64,000 bases of DNA from Nilaparvata lugens. Lineage: Eukaryota > Arthropoda > Insecta > Hemiptera > Delphacidae. The stretch lies in the NCBI RefSeq assembly GCF_014356525.2, contig NC_052510.1, forward strand, positions 59,383,274 to 59,447,273, given 5' to 3'. A program made the translations under genes and the position numbers. Numbering within the stretch: the stretch's first letter is position 1; every line of letters starts with the position of its first letter. The notes under the pieces are model-generated. The model saw only the letters and a list, made by a program, of their open reading frames with translations. It did not search any database and was not told the origin of the DNA. This document shows, piece after piece, positions 40,101 to 51,537 of the stretch.

Positions 40101-43100
40101 ACATGAAGAGGCAATACCAAGCCAGAATCGCAGTTCCGTTTAAATCATTATTATAAGAGCTTTCAAATTGATGCTATGTAAATTTAAATATGGATGTCAT
40201 CCCCATCTCATAATTTCCCTATTTATCCTTATCCTGATTCAGAATAAAGTAGTTGATCTCTATAATTATTACAAAAATCAATGTACAGTAGCTATAATAA
40301 ATAGTGAAAATAACAAAATTTCTAGTAATAATGCAACTTTTTCTAGGTACGAATTTCAAGGCTCATAAAATGACTTTTTCTCAATCACAGGCAGAAATTC
40401 CAATGATCATAATAATAGTAATTTAATGGAAATTGTTTCTATTGTACATTGTTCGACGTAAGATAAGCTACATCTTTAAGGTAATCAACGTATTTAGGAT
40501 TATCATGTTTATGAATGAAAGCGAGACTGTGATAGAAGATTAGTCAAACTGAAATATAAAAATTATATACAATGCATATTTCAACTCTAATTACAAATGA
40601 TAGTATCAAGCCGAAATGAATTGAGCAATTGCATTTCAAAGTTACTATCCACTGTTCAAATCGCACTGTGATTCCCTTTTACTTCCAAATGGATTGAATT
40701 ACTCTTCAACGTAACAATTATTGTAAAAAAAACCAGTGGAATGTGAACGTCATCCAAATAGCATTTGAATTTCAATTTTCAGATCATGAAATTCATAAAA
40801 AACTAATTCTTGAGAGAATAGTGATGAATTGCAAACAGTGCAAGTAACATTGATACAAAGCGATACAATGAAAATCAACATCGATTAATTTAATACTGAA
40901 CTTATCAAATTTATATTACCGTTAATTTATATTATTTATAAAGCTTATAAAATGTAAAACCAACATTTTAAATTTTCTCTACTGGAGCAAAACATCAATA
41001 GAAAATAAAGAAGATCCCATTATAAGCACAATATACTTGTGTACTAGAATTCACTTGAACTAACTCATCACTTCAACCCTTCAATGATCACAATGAACTA
41101 GAATGGTATAAAACCATTAAATTGATAATCAGGTACATTTTTCAAATAGCTTCACCCAACTTAATCTTTGAATGCTAAGTCATAAAAAATCATGTTCAAT
41201 AGATTTAATTTGAATGCTTCAAATAGAAAATGATCTATTCTTTTGGTGCCCTAATCAAAATCAATTTCAATCAACATTAATCGACACAAAGAAAAGCTTC
41301 TGCCAACCTTGTGTAATGAATGACAAGATGCGAGTGGAGGTGGAAAATCGATATGTTAACAAAAATAATAGAAGATGATGAATCATCTTTCAATTATTAA
41401 TCTTATACGGTAGGGTACTTTGTGGTTAAATGTGAAACATTTGTGAAAATGTGAATATTAACAGTAGAAAACAGCAAACACTGCACGCTATGATTTTTCA
41501 GGAAATTGCCACTGTTAACACTATTGTAATCTATTATATTTATCTCAGTTTTTGACATTCATAACTTATGATAAATTCTAGCATAGAGTTATGATCATAC
41601 ACACATATTTTAAATATGTAATAGTATGACTATTTATTTTATCGGTTGCAAACAATATCTTTGTCTGTCATAGAATGCATGATTTAGCACATATATAACA
41701 ACAAAATGATTTTAGAGAATTTAGAGAATAAAAATGTGAAAAATTAGTTTCATCGAATGTCAAAACAATAGACAAAATTGATTGTTTCGAGCGCCATAGT
41801 GTGAATAAGATGCAACTTAGAAAGCAGTACCGTAGGCCTACTACTGTATTTTACTGTTTACTATGGTGAAGAGTCAGCCACGCCGTACCGCGTCGACTGT
41901 TTCCCCTTCCACAGCATCAAATCAAATCGCAAATAAATAACAATATACATCAATGGATTCGCAATGAATGTGACTACATTAATTATTTGTCTAATTTCCT
42001 TTAGATTATTTGCTTCGAAGTTAATCGGAGAAAACAAAAATGAAATCGGAAAACCCCTAAATTTTTACATATATATTATTTTATCAAGGAAACTGTTCGA
42101 TTTATTGAGGAAATGGATACGACTAATATTTTAGTCCATAATGTAACGAATCGAATGACATATGATAGATTTTTTTCCGATCAATGGTTACAGAGATAAT
42201 TGATTTCCAGTTTGCTGTTTAATATGGCTGAGAGTCAGCCGCGCCGTTCCGCGTCGACTGTTTCCCCTTCCACGGCGTCAAATCGAATCGCAAATACATA
42301 ACAATATACATCAATGGATTTGCAATGAGAGTGGCTACATTAATTATTCGGCTCATTTTCCTTCAAGAGCACTTGTTTCGAAGTTAATGGAAGAAAACAA
42401 AAAAATCAAATCACAAACCCCCTAAATTTTTACATATATATTATTTTATCAAGAAACTGTCAAATTTAATGGAAAAATGAATATAACTAATATTGTAGTC
42501 CATAATGTAACAAATCGAATGACATATAATAGAACTGTTTCCGATCAATGGTTACAGATATAATTGATTTTCCGTGTTTACCAGCATTTTTCATGTTTTA
42601 GGGGGCTGGGGCGGAAAGCTCCAAGGGGATTTCTTGGGACTTTTGGGAGAATGACCCTCTGGGAGGGTTCTATCGATGGTGGGAAATTCAGCTTTTATTT
42701 AATTTTCGGATCGAAACTGCTTTTTTGGACCTTCATTGACTGGGCTAGTAAGAGCCCAAGATGGAAAGGGCAGAGTCTCTAAGACCATAAAAGCTCAGCT
42801 TTCTAAGAAGATTGCCATGGTCCACGCAGTCAAAGGCTCGGCTCAGATCACAAAGAGCAAGAGCAAGAGACTCACCATCCTCGAAGGCAGTATCAATCCG
42901 CTCAGCCACATGGTCGACTGCATTGAGTGCAACCAACATTATACAGTTCAGGCGGTACGTTGGCCTGGTCAAGCCTGATGTATCCTCTAACTCGTCTACA
43001 GGCCAGAAAAAATACTTTTAGTTCCCAATTGTATACGTCTCCAGGGTAGACGTTGGCACGTCCACCACACAGGCGATCAAAAGGGGACGCGAGGATTTCG

Positions 43101-46100
43101 GAAAGAAGCACCTGTGAGAGGGTTTTTTGACATGCTATGATGTTACTTCCAAAGACGAAGGCGTTATCAGAGTCTCACAGTCTGGCCTATGGGTGTTTCA
43201 CTACCAGTCACTGGGGTACACTGATTCCCATAGTCTGGTCTCTCTCTGACTACCCCGAAACTCCACCGGAGACTTCACTGTGCCCAGCTTCTCCCAGAGA
43301 CTGATACTTGATACTTACTTGATACTTGATGTCTTCGTCCTTGACTGGGGGTACCAGACAGACTGTGTCAAAGGTTTTAAAATAGTGGCTCCTCAGCCAG
43401 CTCAGTCAATGAATAAAACAGTTTTAAAATAGTGGCTCCTCAGCCAGCTCAGTCAATGAATAAATTGGTCTATTCATTAATGCCTGTCTGATGAGAGAGC
43501 AGAATCTAGTGCGAGGTTTATTTCTCACTTCAATTGGGAGTCTGTTATAAAATCTTAGTGCAGCTGATGGAAAACTTCTCTGCGTGCTGGCCAACCGGCT
43601 GCGAGGAACTTCCAGATTGGTATCATGGCGAGTGTTGTGACTGTGAATTTCGTTTCTTCTCACCAACTTATGCTGATTGTCCCTGACATAGATCAAGGAG
43701 GACAGAACATAATGACTGTATATGGTGAAAATTTTCAGTTCCTTGAAAAGTGACCTACAATGATCTCTATGTCCTGCAAAAGAGATGATTCTGATTGCCT
43801 TCTTTTGCAGTAGTAGCACATAGTGACAAGAAGGTGCGTGTCCCCACAGCAGTAGTCCATATCCGATGTGACTGTGAAACAGGAAATGGTAAGCTGATAA
43901 CAGGTAGTCTCTGCAGACAATATGTCTCAGCTTCCTAAGCAGGTATATCTGCACGTTATAACTGAGAGTTGAGGTGACTCGATCAAATCATGAACCTCCC
44001 ATAGTCTTGAGCCTTCACCCAGCCGTACTTCCATAATCCAGGCTACTTCTAGGGACGGAGTCACACAGTCATCCGTATCCTATGGTTCCCCCTTGTTATC
44101 ATTTTCCCTTCACCATGTGAACCTGCGCCAGAAACTGGGGGATCCAGTACTTCCTGAGACGGGATGAGGAATGAACTTCAAAGCAAAGGAGCTGAAGTTC
44201 CAACCTGATCCCTCAGGGACAACAGTATACTGATAATAATAATAATAATATATTTATTACCATTTGGTTTACAATAAACATTGGTCATCGGATATATCGG
44301 TCATTGGATATACTGTTTACAGCCACAACAGTATACAAATCAAAACTGCAGAGCACATTGACTAGTTTGGATTGATAGTTTGCCCTAGCGCTAGCCTTTG
44401 TTGGTCCTCGCTGGGCTGGCCTCCGCTCGGGAAAAAATCGGAGCGTTGGCCAATAAAGCCCAGCGCTGGCAAACCTCCCATCCACACATTGGCGCTGGCC
44501 GGCGTTGGCCTTCGTTGGGCCAACATGTAGATGCGGCATCAGAATTTACAAATAAAAGTTATTTTTATTTCTCAGGTCTCCTTATGAAGTGGATAAAAAA
44601 ATGGATCCTCCGAAATTATGGATGGTGCAAAGAATAAAACCTTTTGCTGGAAACCACTGGATATTGAAAGATATATTGACTGCCATTGGATTGGGAGTGG
44701 ATGCAAAGGTATAAAATTTCAAATATTTCCAGATTCTTTTGATGCTGCATGAACTAAGTTATTGAAATGTCAAGAACCATAGGGACTTGCATTTAGACTA
44801 TACGACATAGCCTAAGTTTGAGAGCCACTGTGGTGAGTAAATACCCATGTCTTAGGATGATGCCCACAAATACCCTTGACTTGTGCGTGAATCATGGATG
44901 AAATGTTCATTTCACTTTATTGATTTTATCACCAAAATATGATAATCTAATGAATCACCATAATAGGTCTCTGTCCTATTTTTTCACACCAAACTTCACT
45001 TTCATATATTCATTTATTACATTGACAATCACAAATCAAAATTATAATATATTTCAATGATCATTGCATCATAATATAGAACCAAGTAGCCTACATAAGC
45101 CCAACACATTGTTTTTTATTTCCTTATAAAACAAGTTTTTCAACATCTCTGATTGTTACTTACTCTCGAAATCTAGTAGTTCTGTGAACAGTAGACCTCA
45201 CGCAGTATTCTCATCCACAAGTAACTTATTGAAACTATAGACCTTATGGAAATACAGCAAAAGACTGGCTTCTCCACACATCTGTGTAATCACTTAGCTG
45301 TAATCACTGTAATCACGCAGCTGATTTATGATGAATAATTCTATAGTCTGATTTTTACTTTCCTTGCCCTATTACCATAGGTAAGGAAAGTATTGCTTTC
45401 CGAAAAAAATTAAGGTACCCCAATTTCTAAATTTCTATACGTTTCAAGGTCCCCTGAGTCCAGAAAAGTGGTTTTTGGGTATTGGTCTGTATGTGTGTGT
45501 GTGTGCTTGTGTGTGTGTGTATGAGTGTATGTGCGTCTGTGTACACGATATCTCATCTCCCAATAAACGGAATAACTTGAAATTTGAAACTTAAGGTCCT
45601 TACACTATTAGGATCCGACACGAACAATTTCGATCAAATGCAATTCAAGATGGCGGCTAAAATGGCGAGAATGTTATCGAAAACAGGGTTTTTCGCGATT
45701 TTCTCGAAAACGGCTCCAACGATTTTGATCAAATTCATACCTAAAATAGTCATTGATAAGCTCTAACAACTACCACAAGTCCCATATCTGTAAAAATTTC
45801 AGAAGCTGCGCCCCATCTATGCAAAGTTTGATTTTAGATCTCCAATTATCATACTTCAGATACAATTTAAACAAAAAATTCCAAGTGTAAAAGATTGAGC
45901 ATGAGAATCTCTACAATTAATGTTCAGTAACATTTTCATCTAAAATTAAAAATAAGCTCGAAATTCGAGAAAATGTGATTATTCAATTGCAAACTGTTGG
46001 CAACTGTTGATTCTATTAAATGATTCACTATGAATAGATAGCAGACCTCGTGTGTCTCCAGCGTTATTGCCCTATCACCAGCTGGCTCAAATCTTTGAAC

Positions 46101-48209
46101 AGTAGACTTGAGATGCGCGGGAACACTAGCGTCAGGTGATCAATTTTCATAACGGCAAGGAAAGTTGTGTGAGTGCGGCACACCAGATTTTTACTTTAAT
46201 ATTGGCGTATGACGGAGGCTCCTTTTTCCGTTTATATTTTCCTTGAAATGCAAAATTTTCAAAAACCTTGTATATACGTCGACGCGCAATTAAAAAAGGA
46301 AAAACACGACATAGATGGATTAAAAACACTTAGAAACTTACATTATAATCGGAAATTTTCGATAGCCAGTGCAGTTTTACTGCACCATTCTCTGCATGGT
46401 CGAGAAAGGTATCAATCAATCAATTAATAATCCTTAATTGTCATGAAACACAAAGTGTTGTAACAAACGTCAAAATACAATAAAATTAAAAAAGTCAAGC
46501 TATATTAAAAATAATAATATAGTCAAAATAATATTTTTTTAAAAAATATGTACAACAAGATTGGCAAATAGTAATAAACAGTAGCAATTGATAAATAGCA
46601 GTTATTAAAACGGGGTCCAACACAAGTCGCAACAAAGCTGTTACAGTTAAACAGATGAACACTGACGCTATTCAAAAAATTCACCAACAGAATAATGACA
46701 TCTTTTTGTAAGTAAAGAGGTAGTCCAGCCTTCGAAAATTTCTGATTTTAATGTAAGTTTCTAAGTGTTTTTAATCTATCTATGTCGTGTTTTTCCTGTT
46801 TTTATTTATATAATAATTATGTATATGTTTTGTCAATAAACTCCTCTGGTTGCAATTCATTGGTAATCAGAGAAATTATTATTTTATATATCCGTTGTGT
46901 GTTTACTGCTTATTATTTGACTTTGTCTATTGCATTTTCATTTTCCATAGCCATGAAATATTTATTCAGTATTAACATGCGAGTAGTCGCGCCCGCGGCA
47001 ATTTGCCGCACAATTGTAAATTTTGTATGTAGCTTTGGGAATTTTCGTTTTCCAAGGTTGGCAGCTCATGTTATCCTCGCTGTGACTGTCCTCTAGACAA
47101 TCTTGAACAGTTTGAGGATGACAAAATTAACGTTGACTTATTTCAATATATAGGTATTATCTTCCTATTTTATATTCCATCTTCTGATTTAATCTTTCAT
47201 CATCTTTTTATTCTATCTAGATGTCAAAAAATGAGTCAAATAAAGAAGGTATATTCATTCCATTCATGAGTAGATTATTTTATCCCATAAAATTGATAAA
47301 TTCCAACAATAATTGATTATGACTATCAACTCCTGCACCCCCACCGCCATCCGCTCCACTGCATCCCCTCGCCGGCACTGAACCTCTCCCATCCCCACCA
47401 TCTCCACAGCCACTTTTCGACTTAGAGCCCTTCATAATGGAAGAGCTGCTCTTTGTTAAATATTTCACACAATTTATCGAAAGAATGAGAGTATTATGAA
47501 TGTATAGGAAATTATTGAACTGTAGAATACTTCCTGTGCCAATATCCTTCACACTTGTACAATTTCACAGCCAAAACACACTTTAAACTATTTCAAAAAT
47601 ACAACAAAATAACTGAGTCTCGCCGACACGTCTTCTCACCTCAACATTCCGATCGCAACTGGAATCTCCTCCATTTATGTTATTATATACTATTAAACAG
47701 TATATAATAACATAAAACACTTCGAGAAAGAATTGAAATTGATAAATAATATTGAAAGAGCATCGTCAAAACCAACTGTTTATTGTCTAGGGAGCCATAA
47801 GGGTGAGGGGTATGAGCAAAATGCTCACGCGCGACCACTGACGATCTGCAAGTCCGTGCGACTACTCACGTGTTAATTCATTTATTTATTGGTTCAATTT
47901 ATTCATGTATACTTTCGTTTTCAGATCTCTAAAGTGGTAGCTGTGAAAAACATCCCGGAATTCAATGCCAAGCTGTACAGGATCAAACACCTAGTCAAGA
48001 TCACGCCCATCAAATTTATAAACGGTGAACCAACCGCTGAAGATATCAACTACTGCAATCTCAACGAATGGGGTGAGTTCACCATCACCAAAAAAATAGA
48101 CTCCAAAAGATTGGAGCAGACTGAAAAGTTCATCAACGACCCAATGCATTTGGACTCAGACACTAAGAGAAAACAATCAAGGCTCAAGTGGATTAATCCT
48201 TGGGAATAG
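36971..48209 (+). CDS. mRpL30: mRpL30, mitochondrial large-subunit ribosomal protein uL30m (complete, 3 exons)
   Basis: Structural protein of the mitochondrial ribosome large subunit. Joined exons 36971-37101, 44576-44708 and 47925-48209 total 549 nt (182 residues plus stop), close to insect family members. Residues 1 to about 30 are rich in Arg, Lys, Phe and Asn with few acids, fitting a mitochondrial import presequence. GFTYYPR and PPKLWMVQRIK are insect mRpL30 hallmarks. The L30 ferredoxin-like fold runs from about residue 57 (KLWMVQRI) through KNIPEFNAKLYRIKHLVKI (96-114). The tail ends QSRLKWINPWE. Intron 1 needs a GC donor to keep the frame. The introns carry LINE pieces, a composite repeat and a TTAA-flanked element. 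Confidence 0.93.
37523..38700 (-). mobile_element. 5'-truncated LINE fragment with intact reverse transcriptase frame (390 codons)
   Basis: RT motifs in order: DLSRAFDCVDH, GVPQGSVLGPTLF, LMFADDASLL (catalytic Asp pair), LGFVLDSKLSWNSH and the thumb LLLWGHSAGVADVLRLQ. The endonuclease part is absent. The frame is unbroken to the stop at 37523, so the copy is fairly young. At its 5' edge (38701) it abuts the composite repeat, and the same junction occurs at 42980. It lies in mRpL30 intron 1, antisense. Confidence 0.8.
38701..39290 (-). repeat. Composite interspersed repeat, copy 2
   Basis: About 590 bp with the landmark CTAACTCGTCTACAGGCC at its start and GGGGGATCCAGTACTTCC near its end. Copies also lie at 15855-16330 and 42981-44233. 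I recognise no coding potential and no class. Strand is given as that of the attached LINE fragment. Confidence 0.7.
39310..41849. other. AT-rich intron sequence of mRpL30
   Basis: No exon, RNA gene or clear element recognised. A phrase GGGTGACTATGGTC recurs at 39303, 39325 and 39661. Otherwise unremarkable AT-rich DNA. Confidence 0.5.
41850..42562. repeat. Two tandem copies of a 360-bp unit in mRpL30 intron 1
   Basis: Units 41850-42209 and 42210-42562 share GCGTCGACTGTTTCCCCTTC, AACAATATACATCAATGG and CCGATCAATGGTTACAGA. Divergence is perhaps 12-15 percent by eye. The unit could be a satellite monomer or a local duplication. Confidence 0.75.
42745..42980 (-). pseudogene. Second copy of the LINE 5' junction segment (75 codons of RT)
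   Basis: Nearly identical to 38462-38700 (a few differences, such as DAAF to DTAF and HAIL to HGNL), joined to the same composite repeat. The RT frame stops abruptly at 42745. This marks a duplication of the LINE plus repeat unit rather than an independent LINE insertion. Confidence 0.8.
42981..44233 (-). repeat. Composite interspersed repeat, copy 3 (split by a LINE)
   Basis: Same as 38701-39290 at high identity, interrupted by the LINE at 43304-43963. With 42745-42980 it forms a direct duplicate of 38462-39290, about 4.3 kb away in the same intron. Confidence 0.75.
43304..43963 (-). mobile_element. 5'-truncated LINE inserted in the composite repeat, with 5-bp target duplication
   Basis: 43954-43424 encodes an RT C-terminus (HIGYGLLLWGHAPS, AIRIISFAGH, SHNTRHDTNLEVPRSRL, ALRFYNRLP), a relative of the 37.5-kb fragment. 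The 3' end carries imperfect (ATCAAGT)n repeats at 43303-43333. Comparison with the uninterrupted copy at 39014-39024 shows ACTGA on both sides of the insert. A 43-bp stretch including the ORF end is tandemly duplicated at 43376-43462. Confidence 0.8.
44385..44530. repeat. TTGGCCCA-type MITE, partial, next to mRpL30 exon 2
   Basis: GC-rich CGCTGGC/GCGTTGGCC repeats ending GTTGGGCCAACATGTAGATG, as at 25.3 kb. It ends about 45 bases before the exon 2 acceptor. Confidence 0.5.
44576..44708 (+). CDS. mRpL30: mRpL30 exon 2
   Basis: 133 nt with acceptor TTTCTCAG and donor GTATAA. It begins SPYEVDKKMDPPKLW and ends TAIGLGVDAK in phase 0, covering the first strand and helix of the L30 fold. The exon is hemmed in by repeats on both sides. 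Confidence 0.92.
45168..46312 (-). repeat. Interspersed repeat, GACCGAGCGAAGTGAGG family, copy 3 (split)
   Basis: Reverse orientation, from TCTAGTAGTTCTGTGAACAG to GACGCGCAATTAAAAAAGG, interrupted by the ACTTTCC element 45357-46190. It lies in mRpL30 intron 2. Confidence 0.65.
45357..46190 (+). mobile_element. ACTTTCC-family element (Helentron-like HINE), full copy
   Basis: It begins ACTTTCCTTGCCCTATTACC and a terminal hairpin (pairing with ATAGGTAAGGAAAGT). It ends with the inverted GGCAAGGAAAGT placed subterminally, followed by a second hairpin GTGTGAGTGCGGCACAC. It contains a TG microsatellite (45489-45540). It inserted in a T-run inside the 45.17-46.31 kb repeat; compare the uninterrupted copy at 32.9 kb. 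Confidence 0.65.
46976..47872. mobile_element. TTAA-flanked non-autonomous element, piggyBac-like MITE 2
   Basis: TTAA at 46972-46975 and 47873-47876 flanks inverted ends of the type CAYGYGAGTAGTCGC. The 897-bp interior has a 90-codon minus-strand frame (47552-47280) with a Gly/Ser-rich tail starting MKGSKSKSGCGDGG that I cannot assign, and a short palindrome at 47676-47716. It lies in mRpL30 intron 2. Confidence 0.65.
47925..48209 (+). CDS. mRpL30: mRpL30 exon 3 (stop)
   Basis: 285 nt with acceptor GTTTTCAG. It begins ISKVVAVKNIPEFNAK and ends KWINPWE with TAG at 48207-48209. The open frame extends upstream, but the acceptor and the match to family members place the exon start at 47925. Confidence 0.93.
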   Translation: MSKVVAVKNIPEFNAKLYRIKHLVKITPIKFINGEPTAEDINYCNLNEWGEFTITKKIDSKRLEQTEKFINDPMHLDSDTKRKQSRLKWINPWE

Positions 48210-48254
48210 GTTAGCTGTAGAGATAATTTATTTAGTTTGTAATTGTGATAGGCC

Positions 48255-48260
48255 AATAAA
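48255..48260 (+). terminator. Poly(A) signal of mRpL30
   Basis: AATAAA 46 bases after the mRpL30 stop codon, followed by an AT- and T-rich stretch. Position and sequence fit a short 3' UTR. Confidence 0.7.
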
Positions 48261-48414
48261 ATAATTGTAAAACAATGAAACTGGTTGTGGCTTTTTTTGT
48301 TTCAACCCTCCACATGTTCATTGATTCATCAATTTTTTTGGCTGAAGCAAATAAATACGAAACAATGAAACTAGTTGTGGTTTGATTAGTTTCAACCCTC
48401 CATATATATTTATA

Positions 48415-49072
48415 CTAGCCGTCAGGCTCGCTTCGCTCGCCATATCCGTCTAGCCAGGGGGCCCCCGACTGGATCGTCCAAGAATGAGATTAGCAGGCTC
48501 GCTTCGCTCGCCTGCATTTTTAATCATGTTAGGACAATCCAGTCGGGGGTCCAGACTAAACGTCTGGCTAAACGGATATGGCGAGCGAAGCGAGCCTGAC
48601 GGCTAGTAATATAATATTCCCAGGATTGAAGTAGCAGTGCCCAATCAATTTTCCCGCGATAAATGCATTTAAATCTTCAACTTGGTGCCAACCTAACAAA
48701 GTCAACTCAACTTAATGCCAAACTGACAAAATTATTAATTTAGTTGCCAGTTAACAACTGTTTCGAAGAAGTACTCTATCTAGATTATAGTTCTATAGTA
48801 ACATATGATATGGAAATTTCAATATTATAATTAAGAGATTGGGAGAAGAAGAATATACATGCTAAAAGACGAACTTTAAACCCTTAAAAACAACCCTTAG
48901 AGTTAAAATATTGCCAAAAGATTTCTTAGTGCGCCTCTAAAGGGCCAACTGAACATACCTACTAAATTTGAACGTTTTTGGTCCGGAAGATTTTTAGTTA
49001 TGGGAGTGAGTGAGTCAGTCAGCCAGTCAGTCAGTCAGTGAGTGAGTGCCATTTCGCTTATATATATATAGA
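48415..49072 (-). mobile_element. Non-autonomous Helitron with inverted double 3' end
   Basis: On the minus strand it begins TCTATATATATA at 49072 (preceded by A) and ends GGCTAG at 48415 (followed by T). At 48560-48606 a second 3' end occurs in the opposite direction, making a palindrome 48414-48607 with roughly 60-bp arms. Both ends carry the GGCGAGCGAAGCGAGCC hairpin. It belongs to the same family as 57749-58572. Confidence 0.75.
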
Positions 49073-49353
49073 TTTATTTTTATACTAGCAGGTAACCCAT
49101 GCTCCGCAAGGGTCTAATCTATATAAATAAAAATCGAGCCTCAAATTTTGACATTCAATAACTTTTTTATGTGTGCACCGAATTTGATGATTTTTTTCAG
49201 TTGTGTTCGTTATGTTCAGGACCAGGTTTATGGCCTATCAAATTTATAATCCGACTCCAGGACTCTTTCCTATGGTCCTTCAAAGTTTACATGTAATCCT
49301 TATGGGAAAAGATTTGTGAGCTGGCCACACACAGAAAAAAAAATCTGGTGTGG

Positions 49354-49993
49354 CGCACTCACACAACTTTCCTTACCGTTATGAAAATTGATCACCTGAC
49401 GCTAGTGTTCCCGCGCATCTCAAGTCTACTATTCAAAGATTTGAGCCAGCTGGTGACAGGGCAATAACGCTGGAGACACACATGAGGTCTGCTATCTCTT
49501 CATAGTGAATGATTCAATAGAATCAACAATAATTTGCAATTGAATAATCACATTTTCTCGAATTTAAAGCTTATTTTCAATTTTAGGTGAAAATATTACT
49601 GAACATTAATTGTAGAAATTTTCATGCTCAATCTACTCCACTTGATTTTTTTTGTTCCAATTGTATCTGAAGCCTGATAATTGGGAATCTATCTGCATTG
49701 ATGGGGCGGAGCTCCTGAAATTTTTACAGATATGGGAATTGTGGCAGTTGATAGAGCTTATCGATGACTATTTTAGGTATGAATTTGATCAAAATCGTTG
49801 GAGCCGTTTCCGAGAAAATCACGAAAAACCCTGTTTTTGACATCATTTTCGCCATTTTAGCCGCCATCTTGAATTGCATTTGATCGAGATTGTTCGTGTC
49901 GGATCCTTATAGTGAAAGGACCGTAAGTTCCAAATTTCAATTCATTCCGTTAATTGGGAGATGAGATATCGTGTACACAGACGCACATACACT

Positions 49994-50043
<50 letters not shown>

Positions 50044-50166
50044 GACCAATACCCAGAAACCAGTTTTTCGGACTCGGGGGACCTTGAAACGTATAGAAAT
50101 TTAGGTACCTTAATTTTTTTCGGAAAGCAATACTTTCCTTACCTTACCATAGGGCAAGGAAAGTAA
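49354..50166 (-). mobile_element. ACTTTCC-family element inside the Helitron, unit 1
   Basis: Minus-strand copy of the 45357-46190 family. Both ends are present (CACACCAGATTTTT side at 49354, ACTTTCCTTGCCC side at 50166), with a (CA)n tract at 49999-50038. It is flanked by T-runs. Confidence 0.65.
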
Positions 50167-50725
50167 AAAAATCAGCTGTTATAATCATTGCGTCATACAA
50201 CAGCCGTTGGTAGATAGTTGACAAGAGTGTGTGCTGCTCAATAACCGCCCATGTATTTTATTCTAAACACCCCGACTGAAATCAATATGACTGTTCTGTG
50301 TGTAACCATCCAGCAGTGCGGCTTCAGGAGACTTACATGCTCTAAAGACATTGCTTTGTCTCGAATAATATTGTGCTGTCTTCGGTGTTCAGGATTTTTA
50401 GTAAATAATGTATTTTACAGTTGGAAAAGTATCTATATAAATAGATTTATTTTTATACTAGCAGGTAACCCATGCTCCGCAAGGGTCTAATCTATATAAA
50501 TAAAAATCGAGCCTCAAATTTTGACATTCAATAACTTTTTTATGTGTGCACCGAATTGATGATTTTTTTCAGTTGTGTTCGTTATGTTCAGGACCAGGTT
50601 TATGGCCTATCAAATTTATAATCCGACTCCAGGACTCTTTCCTATGGTCCTTCAAAGTTTACATGTAATCCTTATGGGAAAAGATTTGTGAGCTGGCCAC
50701 ACACAGAAAAAAAAATCTGGTGTGG

Positions 50726-51365
50726 CGCACTCACACAACTTTCCTTACCGTTATGAAAATTGATCACCTGACGCTAGTGTTCCCGCGCATCTCAAGTCTA
50801 CTATTCAAAGATTTGAGCCAGCTGGTGACAGGGCAATAACGCTGGAGACACACATGAGGTCTGCTATCTCTTCATAGTGAATGATTCAATAGAATCAACA
50901 ATAATTTGCAATTGAATAATCACATTTTCTCGAATTTAAAGCTTATTTTCAATTTTAGGTGAAAATATTACTGAACATTAATTGTAGAAATTTTCATGCT
51001 CAATCTACTCCACTTGATTTTTTTTGTTCCAATTGTATCTGAAGCCTGATAATTGGGAATCTATCTGCATTGATGGGGCGGAGCTCCTGAAATTTTTACA
51101 GATATGGGAATTGTGGCAGTTGATAGAGCTTATCGATGACTATTTTAGGTATGAATTTGATCAAAATCGTTGGAGCCGTTTCCGAGAAAATCACGAAAAA
51201 CCCTGTTTTTGACATCATTTTCGCCATTTTAGCCGCCATCTTGAATTGCATTTGATCGAGATTGTTCGTGTCGGATCCTTATAGTGAAAGGACCGTAAGT
51301 TCCAAATTTCAATTCATTCCGTTAATTGGGAGATGAGATATCGTGTACACAGACGCACATACACT

Positions 51366-51413
<48 letters not shown>

Positions 51414-51537
51414 GACCAATACCCAGAAACCAGTTTTTCGGACTCGGGGGACCTTGAAACGTATAGAAATTTAGGTACCTTAATTTTTTTCGGAAAGCAA
51501 TACTTTCCTTACCTTACCATAGGGCAAGGAAAGTAAA
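50726..51537 (-). mobile_element. ACTTTCC-family element inside the Helitron, unit 2
   Basis: Duplicate of the 49354-50166 copy, carried along by the 1.37-kb tandem duplication. It includes a (CA)n tract at about 51369-51408. Confidence 0.65.
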
